From assembly GCF_000092645.1 (NCBI RefSeq), contig NC_014165.1, positions 1,736,001-1,800,000 on the forward strand: a stretch of 64,000 nt of DNA. The letters run 5' to 3'. The notes under the pieces are model-generated. The model was not told the origin of the DNA. It worked only from the letters and a program-made list of their open reading frames with translations, and searched no databases. Origin of the DNA: Thermobispora bispora DSM 43833. GTDB lineage: Bacteria; Actinomycetota; Actinomycetes; Streptosporangiales; Streptosporangiaceae. Positions 1-8,834 of this stretch are shown piece by piece (positions within the stretch are counted from its first letter, which is position 1; each line of letters starts with the position of its first letter). Made by a program: the position numbers and the translations under genes.

Positions 1-893
1 CTTTGCAGCATCACCCGGTCCATGTCCTCCTCGGTGGGATCAGCCCCGCCTTCGGGGAGAAGCAGATCCTTGATGTCCTCCACACAGCGTTGGAGCAGGC
101 CGATTTTGTTGACCTTGTCTCGGATCGCCCGGCGGGTGCGGGAGCCCACGTCCTGTGCGCTCTCCGCGGCGACCTCGAACGCGACAGGAATGGCCACCTC
201 GGTCTTGTAGAGATCGGCGATATCCAGCACGAACGCCAGTTCATGCCCCGAATGAATGAAGCCCAGGCCGGGAGCACAGCCCAAAGCCGCCACCGCGGTC
301 TGCGCGATGCCGTACATGCACTGGGCGGCCGCCGTGATCGCCTGATTGACCGGATCACTCGAGCCGAAGTCTCCGGGCACGTACTCCCGGCCCTTCCAGC
401 GGATCCCGACTCTCGCGGCCTCTCTGCGGTAGCACTCCCTGACCCGCCGCCCTTCTCGGCCGAGGAGCTCCCGCCGGGTGAATCCGGCCGGATCCTCATC
501 CGGGAAGCGCTTGCGGTACATCTCCCGGGCCACGTCGAGCCTGGTCCGGTGGTTGGCCCACTTGGTCGCCTGCGCCTCCACCAGCGCGGAGGAACGGGTG
601 AGGGATCTGCCGCCCGAATAGAACCGGACCCCGTTCTCCCCGACCCACACCACCCCCGCCCCGCTGTCGCCGAGCAGGCTCATCGCCTGATGCGTGACGC
701 GGGTACCCGGGCCGAGCAGGAGTGTTCCGATCGTGGCCGACGGGATATGGATGACGCCCTCGGCGTCCTCAGCGGTGAGGGCGTTGTCCTCCCGGTGGAT
801 GGTGCAGCGCTCGAGGTAGACGAACGAGAGGCGGTCCCCGGCGCGGGTGAGCTCCCACGGGGAGGACGCACCCCGCTTGCCGACGGTGGTCAT
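1..893 (-). CDS. cas1: Cas1e integrase of type I-E CRISPR-Cas (3' end cut by window edge)
   Basis: Reading leftward from an ATG at 893 gives 297 codons of continuous Cas1 sequence with no stop before the window edge; I-E Cas1 is usually about 300-310 aa, so only a few residues are missing. Cas1, with Cas2, integrates new spacers at the leader end of the array. Visible family signatures are SPWELTRAGDRLSFVYLE near the N-terminus, the ESSDPVNQAITAAAQCMYG helix that includes the equivalent of E. coli Glu141, IHSGHELAF (His208 equivalent) and LDIADLYK (metal-binding Asp equivalents). The metal-binding residues therefore look intact. The start overlaps the cas6e stop by four bases (890-893), so it is co-translated as the last visible gene of the operon. 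cas2 is expected just outside the window. The call is firm; only the C-terminus is unseen. Confidence 0.95.
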   Translation of the reverse strand, partial: MTTVGKRGASSPWELTRAGDRLSFVYLERCTIHREDNALTAEDAEGVIHIPSATIGTLLLGPGTRVTHQAMSLLGDSGAGVVWVGENGVRFYSGGRSLTRSSALVEAQATKWANHRTRLDVAREMYRKRFPDEDPAGFTRRELLGREGRRVRECYRREAARVGIRWKGREYVPGDFGSSDPVNQAITAAAQCMYGIAQTAVAALGCAPGLGFIHSGHELAFVLDIADLYKTEVAIPVAFEVAAESAQDVGSRTRRAIRDKVNKIGLLQRCVEDIKDLLLPEGGADPTEEDMDRVMLQ

Positions 894-1585
894 GAGTCAC
901 ACCGCGCCAGGGTCAACAGGCCGCAGCCGTAGGCCTTCGCCCGGCCGAGCCCTCGGGTGAGGGTCCGGCGGAGGGCGTCCGGGTCTGTCACCTCGAGCAG
1001 CCCGTCGTAGGTGACGGTGACCAGGGTCACCCTGTCCCGGCCGTTCCGGGTGAAGGTGAGCCTCTGCCGTTCGTGGATGACCAGCTCATGCTCATCGCCC
1101 TCGGGGAGCAGCCGCTTCTCCGGGGGCTTCTCGACCACTCTGAAGCCGGCGGCGTCCTGGCGTTGCAGGAGCCAGCGCACCTGGTGGCGAGGGCTGACGT
1201 GAGCGGTGATCTTCGTGGGCTCGGCGTCCGTGCGGCGGGCGAGGTGAACCGGGTTGGCGGTGAGCCGGAACGCCCAGCGGTCGCCCTTGGCCAGCCGGGA
1301 GAGAAACGGCGCATAGTCGTAGGTCTCCCATCGGCCGGTCTCGGGCCAGCCGGCCTGCTCGACCAGATGGGTCAGATCGGGCTTCGCCGGGCTGACGATG
1401 AAGAGGTAGGTCTCGGCCCGGCTGTTCCGATCGACCCGCCACAGCACCCGCGGCCCGCCGGACGGAGCGGGTGGCGGCTCGGCGAAGGCGGACATCACCG
1501 CCGCATGCAGCCGTTGCGGGGAGGAGAGCAACCGGCGAGCCCCGACTCGCGCGGTGTTGAAGCGGAATCGGGTGAGGTACATCAC
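890..1585 (-). CDS. cas6e: Cas6e crRNA-processing endoribonuclease
   Basis: A 231-aa protein that cuts the CRISPR transcript at the base of each repeat hairpin and stays bound to the crRNA in Cascade. The N-terminus MYLTRFRFN starts the first ferredoxin-like fold; LLSSPQRLHAAVM carries the expected catalytic histidine at the position seen in other Cas6e proteins; the glycine-rich loop near the C-terminus reads GLGRAKAYGCGLLTL, a RAMP hallmark. Two starts are possible: GTG at 1585, which overlaps the cas5e stop as GTGA, or the adjacent ATG at 1582. Length matches the family (about 200-230 aa). It lies between cas5e and cas1 with four-base overlaps on both sides, so translation is coupled. Confidence 0.95.
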   Translation of the reverse strand: MMYLTRFRFNTARVGARRLLSSPQRLHAAVMSAFAEPPPAPSGGPRVLWRVDRNSRAETYLFIVSPAKPDLTHLVEQAGWPETGRWETYDYAPFLSRLAKGDRWAFRLTANPVHLARRTDAEPTKITAHVSPRHQVRWLLQRQDAAGFRVVEKPPEKRLLPEGDEHELVIHERQRLTFTRNGRDRVTLVTVTYDGLLEVTDPDALRRTLTRGLGRAKAYGCGLLTLARCDS

Positions 1586-2280
1586 GCATCCCTCAGGACG
1601 GATGTCGGGTCGTGGTCACGGCGGGCGGCCGGGTTGCGCACCGTCGCGCGCGCGTGGCGGATGCCGCGCAGCGCGTACCGGCGGTGCAGGGGGTCGAAGG
1701 TGATCGGCTGGTCGCGCAGGCTGCCGGTCTGCTCCTCGGCCACCGCGGGCTCGATGAGGAGCTCCAGATCGACCTCTGCCTCGCGGTGGCGTCGCTGGTA
1801 CCAGCGCGCCGCCCGCCACTCCTCCGTTCCGAGCGCCTGTTCCAGCGTGAGCTCGTGCCGGACGCCGAGGCTGATCGGCCGGGCCGGCGGGCACGAGCGG
1901 CGCCCCAGGTAGGGAAGGAAGACCGGGTGGAGCAGGGACCGGTGGAGCTCCTCGATGATGCCGGGCTCGCCCTCGACGCCAGCGACGAACACGGCGTCCG
2001 CCAGGTAGAAGCGTTCCGAGATCGGAAGCGCGGCCCCCGTGTCGAACCGGTGGGCGGTCTGGAAGTCGCGGAGCAGCGTGCCCGGCTGGTCGATGCGCAC
2101 GCCGAAGCGCAACGCGGCGAGGTCGGCCAGATCGGCGGACCGGGGACGCCCTTGCGCGGCGGCGAGCAGGCCGATCACCCCGCTCTTCGTGGGGGCCGCC
2201 TCGGTGGCTCGCCGGGCGAACCGTGACGACGACCCCCACGACTGGAGCGGGCCCGCGAGCTGCATCAGCAGGACGCTCAT
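1582..2280 (-). CDS. cas5e: Cas5e, Cascade subunit capping the crRNA 5' handle
   Basis: A 232-aa Cas5e (CasD). The N-terminus MSVLLMQLAGPLQSWGSSSR is the classic Cas5e opening, followed by TKSGVIGLLAAAQGR, a conserved helix of the family, and RFYLADAVFVAGVEG in the middle. In Cascade this subunit holds the 5' end of the crRNA and contacts Cse1; the I-E version is not a nuclease. The C-terminal part contains FDPLHRRYALRGIRHA, useful here because a decayed copy of the same stretch lies near 12.4 kb. The gene overlaps cas7e by four bases at its start and cas6e by four at its end. Nothing looks broken. Confidence 0.95.
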   Translation of the reverse strand: MSVLLMQLAGPLQSWGSSSRFARRATEAAPTKSGVIGLLAAAQGRPRSADLADLAALRFGVRIDQPGTLLRDFQTAHRFDTGAALPISERFYLADAVFVAGVEGEPGIIEELHRSLLHPVFLPYLGRRSCPPARPISLGVRHELTLEQALGTEEWRAARWYQRRHREAEVDLELLIEPAVAEEQTGSLRDQPITFDPLHRRYALRGIRHARATVRNPAARRDHDPTSVLRDA

Positions 2281-3455
2281 GCCCCACCCTGCCGCCGGAC
2301 GACCTCGGCGCCGACCGCCGAGACCAGCTCCGAGATCGACGCCACCTCACGTCCCAGTGCGGACAGCTCGTGAGTGTTCTTGCCGACCCGGAGCACCCAG
2401 GCCGGGACGTCCGCCTCCCCGTAGGCGCGCTCGATCTCGGGCACGTAGGCCGCCAAGGCTTGCGATGCCGCCTTCAGGTAGCCGCCGGTCTCCGGGTCGA
2501 CCGGGCAGGGCTCCTCGAAGGCGCCGACGAAGCTGATCGGCCGCAAGGAACGGATCTTCACCACGACCGCGTCGGGCAGGGTGTGGTTCCCGAAGGTGTT
2601 GATCTTGCCGGTGGGCAGCGAGGTGACGAAGCACCGGACGAATGCCTCCACCGCCCGGCGGACCGGCTCGGTCACCGGCTCGTCCTCGCGCAAGCCGGCC
2701 CCCAGGTTCGCGCGCAGCAGGTCGACGTCGACCGCCGCGTACCGGTAGAGGGTCGCGGAGTTGAACTCCACCGTGCCGATCATGCCGGCGCCCAGGTCGT
2801 CGGTCTCCTGGTGGTCGTCGACCGCCGTGAAGTAGTCGGATTCGTTGTCGACCCGGTGGACGCTGATGGCGTGCGCGACCTGAGCCGCGGCGTCGACGTT
2901 GATATCCGCGCCGTCGGCCACCATGCGGCCGAAGAGCGCGATGTCCACCGAGTGCCGGCTGTTGGCGATCTGCTTCGCCTGGTCCTTGGCGGCCTTGTCC
3001 TTGAAGAACGCCTTGATGTCGTCGCGCCCCTTGAGCGCGAGCTCCGCCAGCCCGCCGAGCTGGTGGGCGCTGAGGAACAGCAGGTACTTGGACTCCGGCG
3101 CCACCGCGCCGTCACCCTTGTCCTTGCGCTTGGGAATCTCGGTCTTGGACCCCGTGGCGGTTTGGATCGTTTCGGCGGCCAGGGCCCATGCCTCGGATGT
3201 CTCGATCGACGGGTCGAGCTCTTGGATCCGTCCGGCGAGCACCTCGGCGACCCTCCGCGTGCGGACGCCGAGCTCGCTGGGGTCGAGCAGCTCGTGGAAT
3301 GCCTTACGGATCGCCCGCTTCCAGGCCTGGCTGGAGACCCGGGCCCGGCGGACCCCGCCGTACACGGCGGTCTTCGGGGTTCCGGTGTCGTCCCGGTTGA
3401 CGCAGCTCGGGGGAACGGTCTGCAGGGCGTGAATGTCGAGAATGGTCCTGGTCAT
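2277..3455 (-). CDS. cas7e: Cas7e (Cse4/CasC), Cascade backbone subunit
   Basis: A 392-aa Cas7e, the subunit present in six copies that forms the crRNA-binding backbone of Cascade. The N-terminus runs TILDIHALQTVPPSCVNRDD, then VYGGVRRARVSSQAWKRAIR, the most conserved stretch of the Cse4 family. GKINTFGNHTLPDAVVV near residue 290 is the conserved segment of the thumb region. Length fits the family (350-400 aa). The stop overlaps cas5e by four bases, and the start overlaps the cse2 stop by four (ATGA). It is intact. Confidence 0.95.
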   Translation of the reverse strand: MTRTILDIHALQTVPPSCVNRDDTGTPKTAVYGGVRRARVSSQAWKRAIRKAFHELLDPSELGVRTRRVAEVLAGRIQELDPSIETSEAWALAAETIQTATGSKTEIPKRKDKGDGAVAPESKYLLFLSAHQLGGLAELALKGRDDIKAFFKDKAAKDQAKQIANSRHSVDIALFGRMVADGADINVDAAAQVAHAISVHRVDNESDYFTAVDDHQETDDLGAGMIGTVEFNSATLYRYAAVDVDLLRANLGAGLREDEPVTEPVRRAVEAFVRCFVTSLPTGKINTFGNHTLPDAVVVKIRSLRPISFVGAFEEPCPVDPETGGYLKAASQALAAYVPEIERAYGEADVPAWVLRVGKNTHELSALGREVASISELVSAVGAEVVRRQGGA

Positions 3456-4114
3456 GCCGCTTCCTTGTCGCTGGGGGTGGGTTTGCTAGGGGTGGCGGGG
3501 GACTCGCCGGGGGAAGCGCTCTTGGCGCGGTGGGCGTGGAAGCTGCGGCCCCAGCGCTGGCGAACCTGCCGCAGCCCGTCCGGCGTCTGCGCCAGGTAGA
3601 GCTGCCCGGCGAGCAGCCCGTAGTCGAGCGGGATCGCGTCCCGGCGCAGCAGCGTGATGATCTCCCGCAGCCGGGTGGCCAGGGCGTCGCGGGTGGCGGC
3701 GGTGCCGACCCGGACGAAGCGTCGGCGGATCGGCTCGTCGATCTCGTCGCCCATGAGCCGCCGCACGGCCTCCCCGAGCTCCACCCCGGGGCGGTGCATC
3801 GGCTCGGCCTGGGACTGCTGGTGCAGGGCGTACAGGGTGACGGCGAGGAACATCGCCGTCTCGGCCTGGGCCGCCTTGGCCTCGCTCAGGGTCTCGTCCG
3901 CGAACAGCCGCTCCGCACCGGTCATGCCCCACAGCTCGGGCACGTCCTGGGGGAGCTTGCCGGCGCCCCGCCGGAGCTGGGCCAGGCTCGCGACCGCCCA
4001 GCTCTGGTCGGCGAGGTAGCCCGCCTGAAGCTCGCTGACGTACTCCCCGGTGATCCGGCCGACGAACTCCTCCACGCGCTGGCGGGGGACGGGTTTGGCC
4101 GAGGTCACGACCAT
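3452..4114 (-). CDS. cse2: Cse2 (CasB), Cascade small subunit
   Basis: A 220-aa all-helical protein in the Cse2 position of the operon. Cse2 forms a dimer along the Cascade belly and stabilises the R-loop. Supporting sequence includes LAQLRRGAGKLPQDVPELWGM, a typical Cse2 stretch, and AVTLYALHQQSQAEPMHRPG. The ATG at 4114 has a strong GGAGG ribosome site; the gene overlaps the end of cse1 by ten bases. Residues near the C-terminus (after about 195) are Ser/Pro/Lys rich and look disordered. Cse2 is poorly conserved in sequence, so the call rests on the motif plus its place between cse1 and cas7e. Confidence 0.92.
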   Translation of the reverse strand: MVVTSAKPVPRQRVEEFVGRITGEYVSELQAGYLADQSWAVASLAQLRRGAGKLPQDVPELWGMTGAERLFADETLSEAKAAQAETAMFLAVTLYALHQQSQAEPMHRPGVELGEAVRRLMGDEIDEPIRRRFVRVGTAATRDALATRLREIITLLRRDAIPLDYGLLAGQLYLAQTPDGLRQVRQRWGRSFHAHRAKSASPGESPATPSKPTPSDKEAA

Positions 4115-5811
4115 GCTGCCTCCAGATGGTGCCGGTCACTCTCACCGCCGGGCGGCTCGGGCTTGGGCTCGTAAGCCGCGGCGGCGGGCAAGGCCTTGTT
4201 CAGTGCCTTCCGGAAGAGCAGGTCCGCGTGCGCTGCGGTCAGCCAGATCGTCCGGCCCTGCTCCGTCGTGATGGTGCGGCCGTCCCACGCGGCGTCACCG
4301 GCCGACCGGAGGAGCTCGTCCCCGAGCCGGCTGATGATCCGGTAGGCTCTGCGCTGCCACTCCGCCCGCTTGTCCTGCGGGTCGTCTCCGGGGCGCAGGT
4401 GGGCCAGCCAATCCCGGAACGGTCCATCGAGCGCGGCGAAGCCGCGGGTCCGTGCCTCCGCCTTCGGCGGGCCCTCCTCCGCCCCGGCGGCGCGGGCGAG
4501 GTACGCGGCGAGATCGCCCAGCGCGGTGACGGCCTCCTCGGCCTTCGTGACCGCATCGATCGCGGCCTCGCCGAGGGCTTGGTCCCGCTCATGCAGGAGC
4601 ACCACCGGCATCGCCACCGCATCGTCGATCATCTCGTCGATGACGGACTGCTGGGTCCCGTAGATCGCGCCGAAGAGCCGGGCCCGGATCAGGAAGCCGG
4701 GCGGTAGATAGCCCAGGACGCAAAGCCGGGCGATCCACTCGATGATCAGCGGCCGGAGGGCCGGCGCGGCCTCCCGGCCTTGCCCGGAGGCATTCCCGTA
4801 ACCGGTGATCAGGGAGGCGAGCCCGCGCCAGGCGCTCTTGCTGGGGTCGTGCGGCTGCGGCAGGTAGACCGGGGACCGGCCGAGCTTCTTCTCCAGGTTG
4901 GCGCTGCGCCGCCAGCCCGTCATCGGCTCGAGCAGGTGCTTATTGTGCGCCTCCAGCGGATCCCCGTAGGCGAGGACCACGCCGTGGACCCCCTCGGCGT
5001 CGAACACCAGACGGATCCGCCGCGACTGCCAGGTGTAGAGGTCGCGTACCCCCGCGGGGCGGCTGGCCAGCTCCGTTTCGTCCAGCTGCCGCGGGCCCAG
5101 CGGCGGGCGCCGCCATGCGGGGAGATCACGTTCGGGATCGAGATTCCGGTCCAGGAGGTCGAAGGCGATCAGGTTGAGCAGGAGGGTCTCGCGCAGGGTG
5201 TTCCCCTCGACCAGCACGCCGCCCAGGTTCCCCGCCCAGGCCACCCCGAGGGGGTACACCTTGCCGTTCTTCACCCGGGGATCCCCGACCGCACCGGTCT
5301 TGATCCCGGAGGTGTCGAACGCATGGGCGTGCACCAGCCAGCGGGCCGCCTCGGCGAAGCCGAGCCGCTCCGCGCCGCGCGCCCGCATGGTGAAGAAGAG
5401 CGCGCCGTTGGGCACGTCGGCGACCATGCGGTCCAGGGAGCTCACCTCTCCCGTGGCGGTGCGCAGCCCGGCGACCTGGTAGAAGGGCTCCTCCGGGTGC
5501 AGCAGGTCGAACCGCCCCCGGTGCCGATCCAGGTACGCGTGGATGTCGCCGACCGGAAGCCCGCTTTCCCAGAGCTCGTACCACTGGTCGGAATCGCGCG
5601 GCCCGTCGATCACGTCGTGCAGGATCGCCAGCAGCAGCCGCAGCAGGGCGAACTCCTGGGTGGGGACATCGCCCACCAGCCGCCGCAGCCGGTCCGCCTG
5701 GGCGAAGACCTCCCGCAGCGACAGCGCGCCCTCGGTGCCGTCCCGCCATTGGACGGGTAACCACGGTTCGCTGGTCAGATCGAACGAGGCCGGGGTTGGA
5801 TCACTCGACAC
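4105..5811 (-). CDS. cse1: Cse1 (Cas8e/CasA), Cascade large subunit
   Basis: A 568-aa large subunit that recognises the PAM and recruits Cas3. Features of the family are FDLTSEPWLPVQWRDG at the N-terminus, SLREVFAQADRLRRLVGD, FYQVAGL, and the segment VADVPNGALFFTMR. The C-terminal four-helix bundle corresponds to roughly residues 370-560. The start is a GTG at 5811 preceded by GGAGGTGATCC, a near-perfect match to the 16S 3' end, and it overlaps the cas3 stop by 11 bases. The unusually strong ribosome site after the long cas3 gene may lift Cascade expression above that of Cas3. The length is slightly greater than that of E. coli CasA (502 aa) but usual for actinobacteria. Confidence 0.94.
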   Translation of the reverse strand: MSSDPTPASFDLTSEPWLPVQWRDGTEGALSLREVFAQADRLRRLVGDVPTQEFALLRLLLAILHDVIDGPRDSDQWYELWESGLPVGDIHAYLDRHRGRFDLLHPEEPFYQVAGLRTATGEVSSLDRMVADVPNGALFFTMRARGAERLGFAEAARWLVHAHAFDTSGIKTGAVGDPRVKNGKVYPLGVAWAGNLGGVLVEGNTLRETLLLNLIAFDLLDRNLDPERDLPAWRRPPLGPRQLDETELASRPAGVRDLYTWQSRRIRLVFDAEGVHGVVLAYGDPLEAHNKHLLEPMTGWRRSANLEKKLGRSPVYLPQPHDPSKSAWRGLASLITGYGNASGQGREAAPALRPLIIEWIARLCVLGYLPPGFLIRARLFGAIYGTQQSVIDEMIDDAVAMPVVLLHERDQALGEAAIDAVTKAEEAVTALGDLAAYLARAAGAEEGPPKAEARTRGFAALDGPFRDWLAHLRPGDDPQDKRAEWQRRAYRIISRLGDELLRSAGDAAWDGRTITTEQGRTIWLTAAHADLLFRKALNKALPAAAAYEPKPEPPGGESDRHHLEAAWS

Positions 5812-8707
5812 GGATCACCTCCAGACCGTCATCGGGGGTGTAGTGCAGCTCGTAGCCTGCCAGGCGGGACCGACAATTCTCGTCGAGCATGAGGATCAGC
5901 TCACCGGCGAGCCAGTGGCACTCGGCGGACTGCCAGGCCGGGATGCACAGGGCCTCGAGCTCGTCGATCGCCCGGGCGAGGGTCTCCGGATACGAGAAGT
6001 GGTGGGGCAGCCGCAGGGCGCACGCGCTCACGATCCGGGCGAGCCGGGGCTCGGGCGCCGTCTCGGTGGGCAGCTCCAGCCCACCGCGCCCCTCGCCCAG
6101 CCACGGCACCGTCGCCAGGGTGCCGTCCGCGCGGCGCTGCACGACAAGCACCTCCAGCGACTCGCGTCCGTCGCGGACCTGCGCGCGGCCGCTTCGCGTG
6201 TCGTCGGCGTCCCCGACCCCGGCCTCGACCCAGCCCAGCAGGGGACTGCCCGGCCGGCCCACGGGGGCGATCTGAAACGCCGCCGCATTCCTCCGCTGGG
6301 ATTCGCGGTGAGCGTCCTCCTCCCGGTGGGCCGCCGCGATGGCCTCCTGCCACTCGGCGGGACCGACCTCATCGGGTCCGTACGCCCGCTGGATGAGCGG
6401 GCTGATGTCATGCGGGAGCCGTACCGTGTGCCCGGTCTCCGCGGTGCCGGAGAGGTACGGCTCCAGCACCGCGGCGGAGCGCAGCAGGGCGTACCGGCGG
6501 TAGACCCGCACGGAGCCGGGCACCGGTTCGGGCGGCGCCGCGCTCCAGTCCGCGCCGGTGATCAGGCAGCGGGCGGTCCGCAGGCGCGGCGGCCGCTCGC
6601 TCTGGCCCGCGCCGCGCTCATGCCGGTGCAGCCGTCCCATCCGCTGCAACAGCAGGTCGACCGGGCACAGGTCCGACACCAGCAGGTCGAAGTCGATGTC
6701 GAGGGACTGCTCGGCGACCTGGCTGGCCACCACGATGTGCGGCCCGGCGGGCCGACCGGCGCTTTCGCCCGGCGGGCCGAAACGCCGGAGCAGGTCCGCG
6801 TCCTTCGCCGCCCGGTCGAGATCCAGGAAGCGGGAGTGCGCCACCGTGACGTTCTCGGATCCGAAGCGTTTCCGCAGGTACGCGGCGGTCTCCAGCACCC
6901 GGTCGACGGTGTTGCGCACCACCAGGGCGCACCCGCCTTCGGCCAGCTCCGCTTCGAGGCGGTCACCCAGCACGATGAGGTCGTCCGCCAAGCGCTCCAG
7001 GCGTACCTCGACCTCCCGGCCCGAGGCGGCCACCGGCTCGGTCTTGACCGGGCCGCCGGGCTCGACCGTCGTGATCAGCGGATACCCGGCCGCCTGCGCC
7101 ACGTGCGCCAACGCCGCATCGTCCGGGCGGGCACCCGCGTACGCCGCGGCGAGCTCCCGCCGGCGGGCGGCCGGCAGCGTCGCCGAGAGCACCACCACCG
7201 GGACCCGGTACGCGCCTAGCCACGACAGCACCCGGTCCAGGTAGGAGTTCATGTACGCGTCGTAGGCGTGCGCCTCGTCGATCACGACGACCTTGCCGGC
7301 GAGGGCCAGATGCCGGAGCGCCAGATGGCGGCTCTTCAACCCCATGAAGAGCAGCTGGTCGATCGTGCCGACCACGAACGACGCGAGCACTCCCTTCTTC
7401 CGGCCGAGCAGCCACTGATGGGCGACGAGCTCGGCGGAGGGCCTCCGCAGGTCTTCGCGGTGCCGCCATTCGCCCGCACCCCCGTCCGCATCGACACCGC
7501 GTACGGCCCGCCGACCGGCCCGCACCAGGCCGGTGAACTCCTCGTTCAGCACCGCCTTGGAATGGGCCAGGAAGACCGAGTGAGCCCCGTCCCGGCCGGT
7601 GAAGAGCCGGCGCAGCCAGCGCAGAACCCGGGAGAACATCGCGTTGCCCGTCGCCATGGTGGGGAGCGCGACGAAGCAGCCGCCCGCGCCGCTGCGCGCG
7701 GCGAAGACCTCGGCGACGGCCAGCGCAGCCTCGGTCTTGCCCTCGCCCATCGGGGCCTCGATGATCATCAGGCCGGGTGACGACATGCTCCGCGCCGCCT
7801 CGAGAGCGCGCGCCTGCACCGGGCGCACGCGCGCCTGCGGCGGCAGGCGGAAGCGAGAGGTGAAGAACCTTGCCGGCTCCTCCGTCGGCTCCCGGGCACG
7901 CCACGGCTCGGGCAGGTTGAGGCCGCGCCATGCCGCCGCCACGCGTTCGCGCTCGTCCTGCCGCGCCGCGTCGGGGAAGTACGGGAAAAGGTCGGAATTG
8001 CTGGCGATCCAGTCCGCGACGATGACCAGTGCGGTCAGCAGCACCTGCGCGGGCTGGGACAGCTTGACCTCGTGCCAATGGGACAGGTGGCCGCGAACGC
8101 CGCAGGCGTCCGCGCAGAAGTCCAGAATCTCCCACTGCACCCTTTTCCACAGCGCTGCGCAGTCCGGGGTTCGCAGCAGGTGCTCACGCATGGCGAGGTG
8201 GTGGATGTCCGTAGCGGCCGGCGGAACCCCGTGATGGCCGCCCACCATGATCGCGAACTGGATCGGGGCCCGTCGAGGCCAGCAGTACCGCTCCTCTAGC
8301 CACTGCTGGAGCAGCACCTGACCGGCCAGCGCGTGCGGGGCTTGCTTCCGATCCTGCATCCTGGCCGGCGGCATGTCCAACCCCGCGTCACGCATCCGGG
8401 CGGCGAGCGGTTCCACCTGGCAGGCGAACGCCGGTGTCGCCTTGCCGATGTCGTGCGTCGCCGCCAGCCAGATCGCCAGCCGGCGCGCCTCCTCCTCGCC
8501 GCCGGGAAGGCACTCGGCGATCACCCGGTGCACTTGGGGCGGAAGCCAGCGGTCCCACAGCAGCCGGGCCACCGCGCCGCTATCGGCCATGTGCCGCCAG
8601 AGCGGCAACCATCCGTCGGTGGATCGGTCGTACTTCGCCCATACCGTGCGCGCCGCAGCCGATAAGCGTTCGGCGTGCACGTGAAAGGACGGCTCTTCGT
8701 CCGGCAT
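5801..8707 (-). CDS. cas3: Cas3 HD nuclease-helicase
   Basis: A 968-aa single-chain Cas3 that is recruited to Cascade-bound DNA, unwinds it and degrades the displaced strand. The N-terminal HD domain shows WLPLWRHMADSG (first His near 39), ATHDIGK (His85-Asp86), QAPHALAGQVLL and MVGGHHG. The SF2 helicase follows: APMGEGKTEAAL near 318, FVALPTMATGNAMF, VVIDEAHAYDAYM near 476, VVLSATLP, and SQVAEQSLDIDFDLLVSD plus LLQRMGRLHRH for motifs V and VI. I chose ATG 8707 because the open frame upstream (to 8923) consists of array repeats and AT-rich spacer; the protein from here begins MPDEEPSFHVHAER as expected. It is the first gene of the cas operon, and its stop overlaps the cse1 start. Confidence 0.95.
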   Translation of the reverse strand: MPDEEPSFHVHAERLSAAARTVWAKYDRSTDGWLPLWRHMADSGAVARLLWDRWLPPQVHRVIAECLPGGEEEARRLAIWLAATHDIGKATPAFACQVEPLAARMRDAGLDMPPARMQDRKQAPHALAGQVLLQQWLEERYCWPRRAPIQFAIMVGGHHGVPPAATDIHHLAMREHLLRTPDCAALWKRVQWEILDFCADACGVRGHLSHWHEVKLSQPAQVLLTALVIVADWIASNSDLFPYFPDAARQDERERVAAAWRGLNLPEPWRAREPTEEPARFFTSRFRLPPQARVRPVQARALEAARSMSSPGLMIIEAPMGEGKTEAALAVAEVFAARSGAGGCFVALPTMATGNAMFSRVLRWLRRLFTGRDGAHSVFLAHSKAVLNEEFTGLVRAGRRAVRGVDADGGAGEWRHREDLRRPSAELVAHQWLLGRKKGVLASFVVGTIDQLLFMGLKSRHLALRHLALAGKVVVIDEAHAYDAYMNSYLDRVLSWLGAYRVPVVVLSATLPAARRRELAAAYAGARPDDAALAHVAQAAGYPLITTVEPGGPVKTEPVAASGREVEVRLERLADDLIVLGDRLEAELAEGGCALVVRNTVDRVLETAAYLRKRFGSENVTVAHSRFLDLDRAAKDADLLRRFGPPGESAGRPAGPHIVVASQVAEQSLDIDFDLLVSDLCPVDLLLQRMGRLHRHERGAGQSERPPRLRTARCLITGADWSAAPPEPVPGSVRVYRRYALLRSAAVLEPYLSGTAETGHTVRLPHDISPLIQRAYGPDEVGPAEWQEAIAAAHREEDAHRESQRRNAAAFQIAPVGRPGSPLLGWVEAGVGDADDTRSGRAQVRDGRESLEVLVVQRRADGTLATVPWLGEGRGGLELPTETAPEPRLARIVSACALRLPHHFSYPETLARAIDELEALCIPAWQSAECHWLAGELILMLDENCRSRLAGYELHYTPDDGLEVIRVE

Positions 8708-8834
8708 GAGGCTATTAAACGGCACACCTGAACAAATATCTTGGGATTTATCAAATTGACTAACTAGAGTGGAAAAAGTTTCCTGCTTCTGTGAAGGGTG
8801 CCGCGTATCATGCAATTTCGCTATGAGTCCGCCC
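8708..8834 (-). promoter_or_regulatory. AT-rich spacer between cas3 and the array trailer; probable cas promoter region
   Basis: These 127 bases are much more AT-rich than the surroundings (for example around 8730-8790) and contain no gene. They separate the degenerate, leader-distal end of the array from the cas3 start, so they should hold the cas operon promoter. Read leftward I see TTTTCC, 17 bases, then TGATAA as a weak -35/-10 candidate, and TTTAAT just before the start, but no convincing consensus. Because the array is also transcribed leftward, read-through from the array into cas3 is possible. Confidence 0.5.

Noticed and set aside
2223-3599. 458-aa + strand open frame opposite cas7e, and similar long antisense frames opposite cse1, cas3, the helicase (15540-18056) and pglW (29884-31341)
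   Set aside because: High GC keeps antisense frames open; the opposite strand encodes clear protein families in each case.
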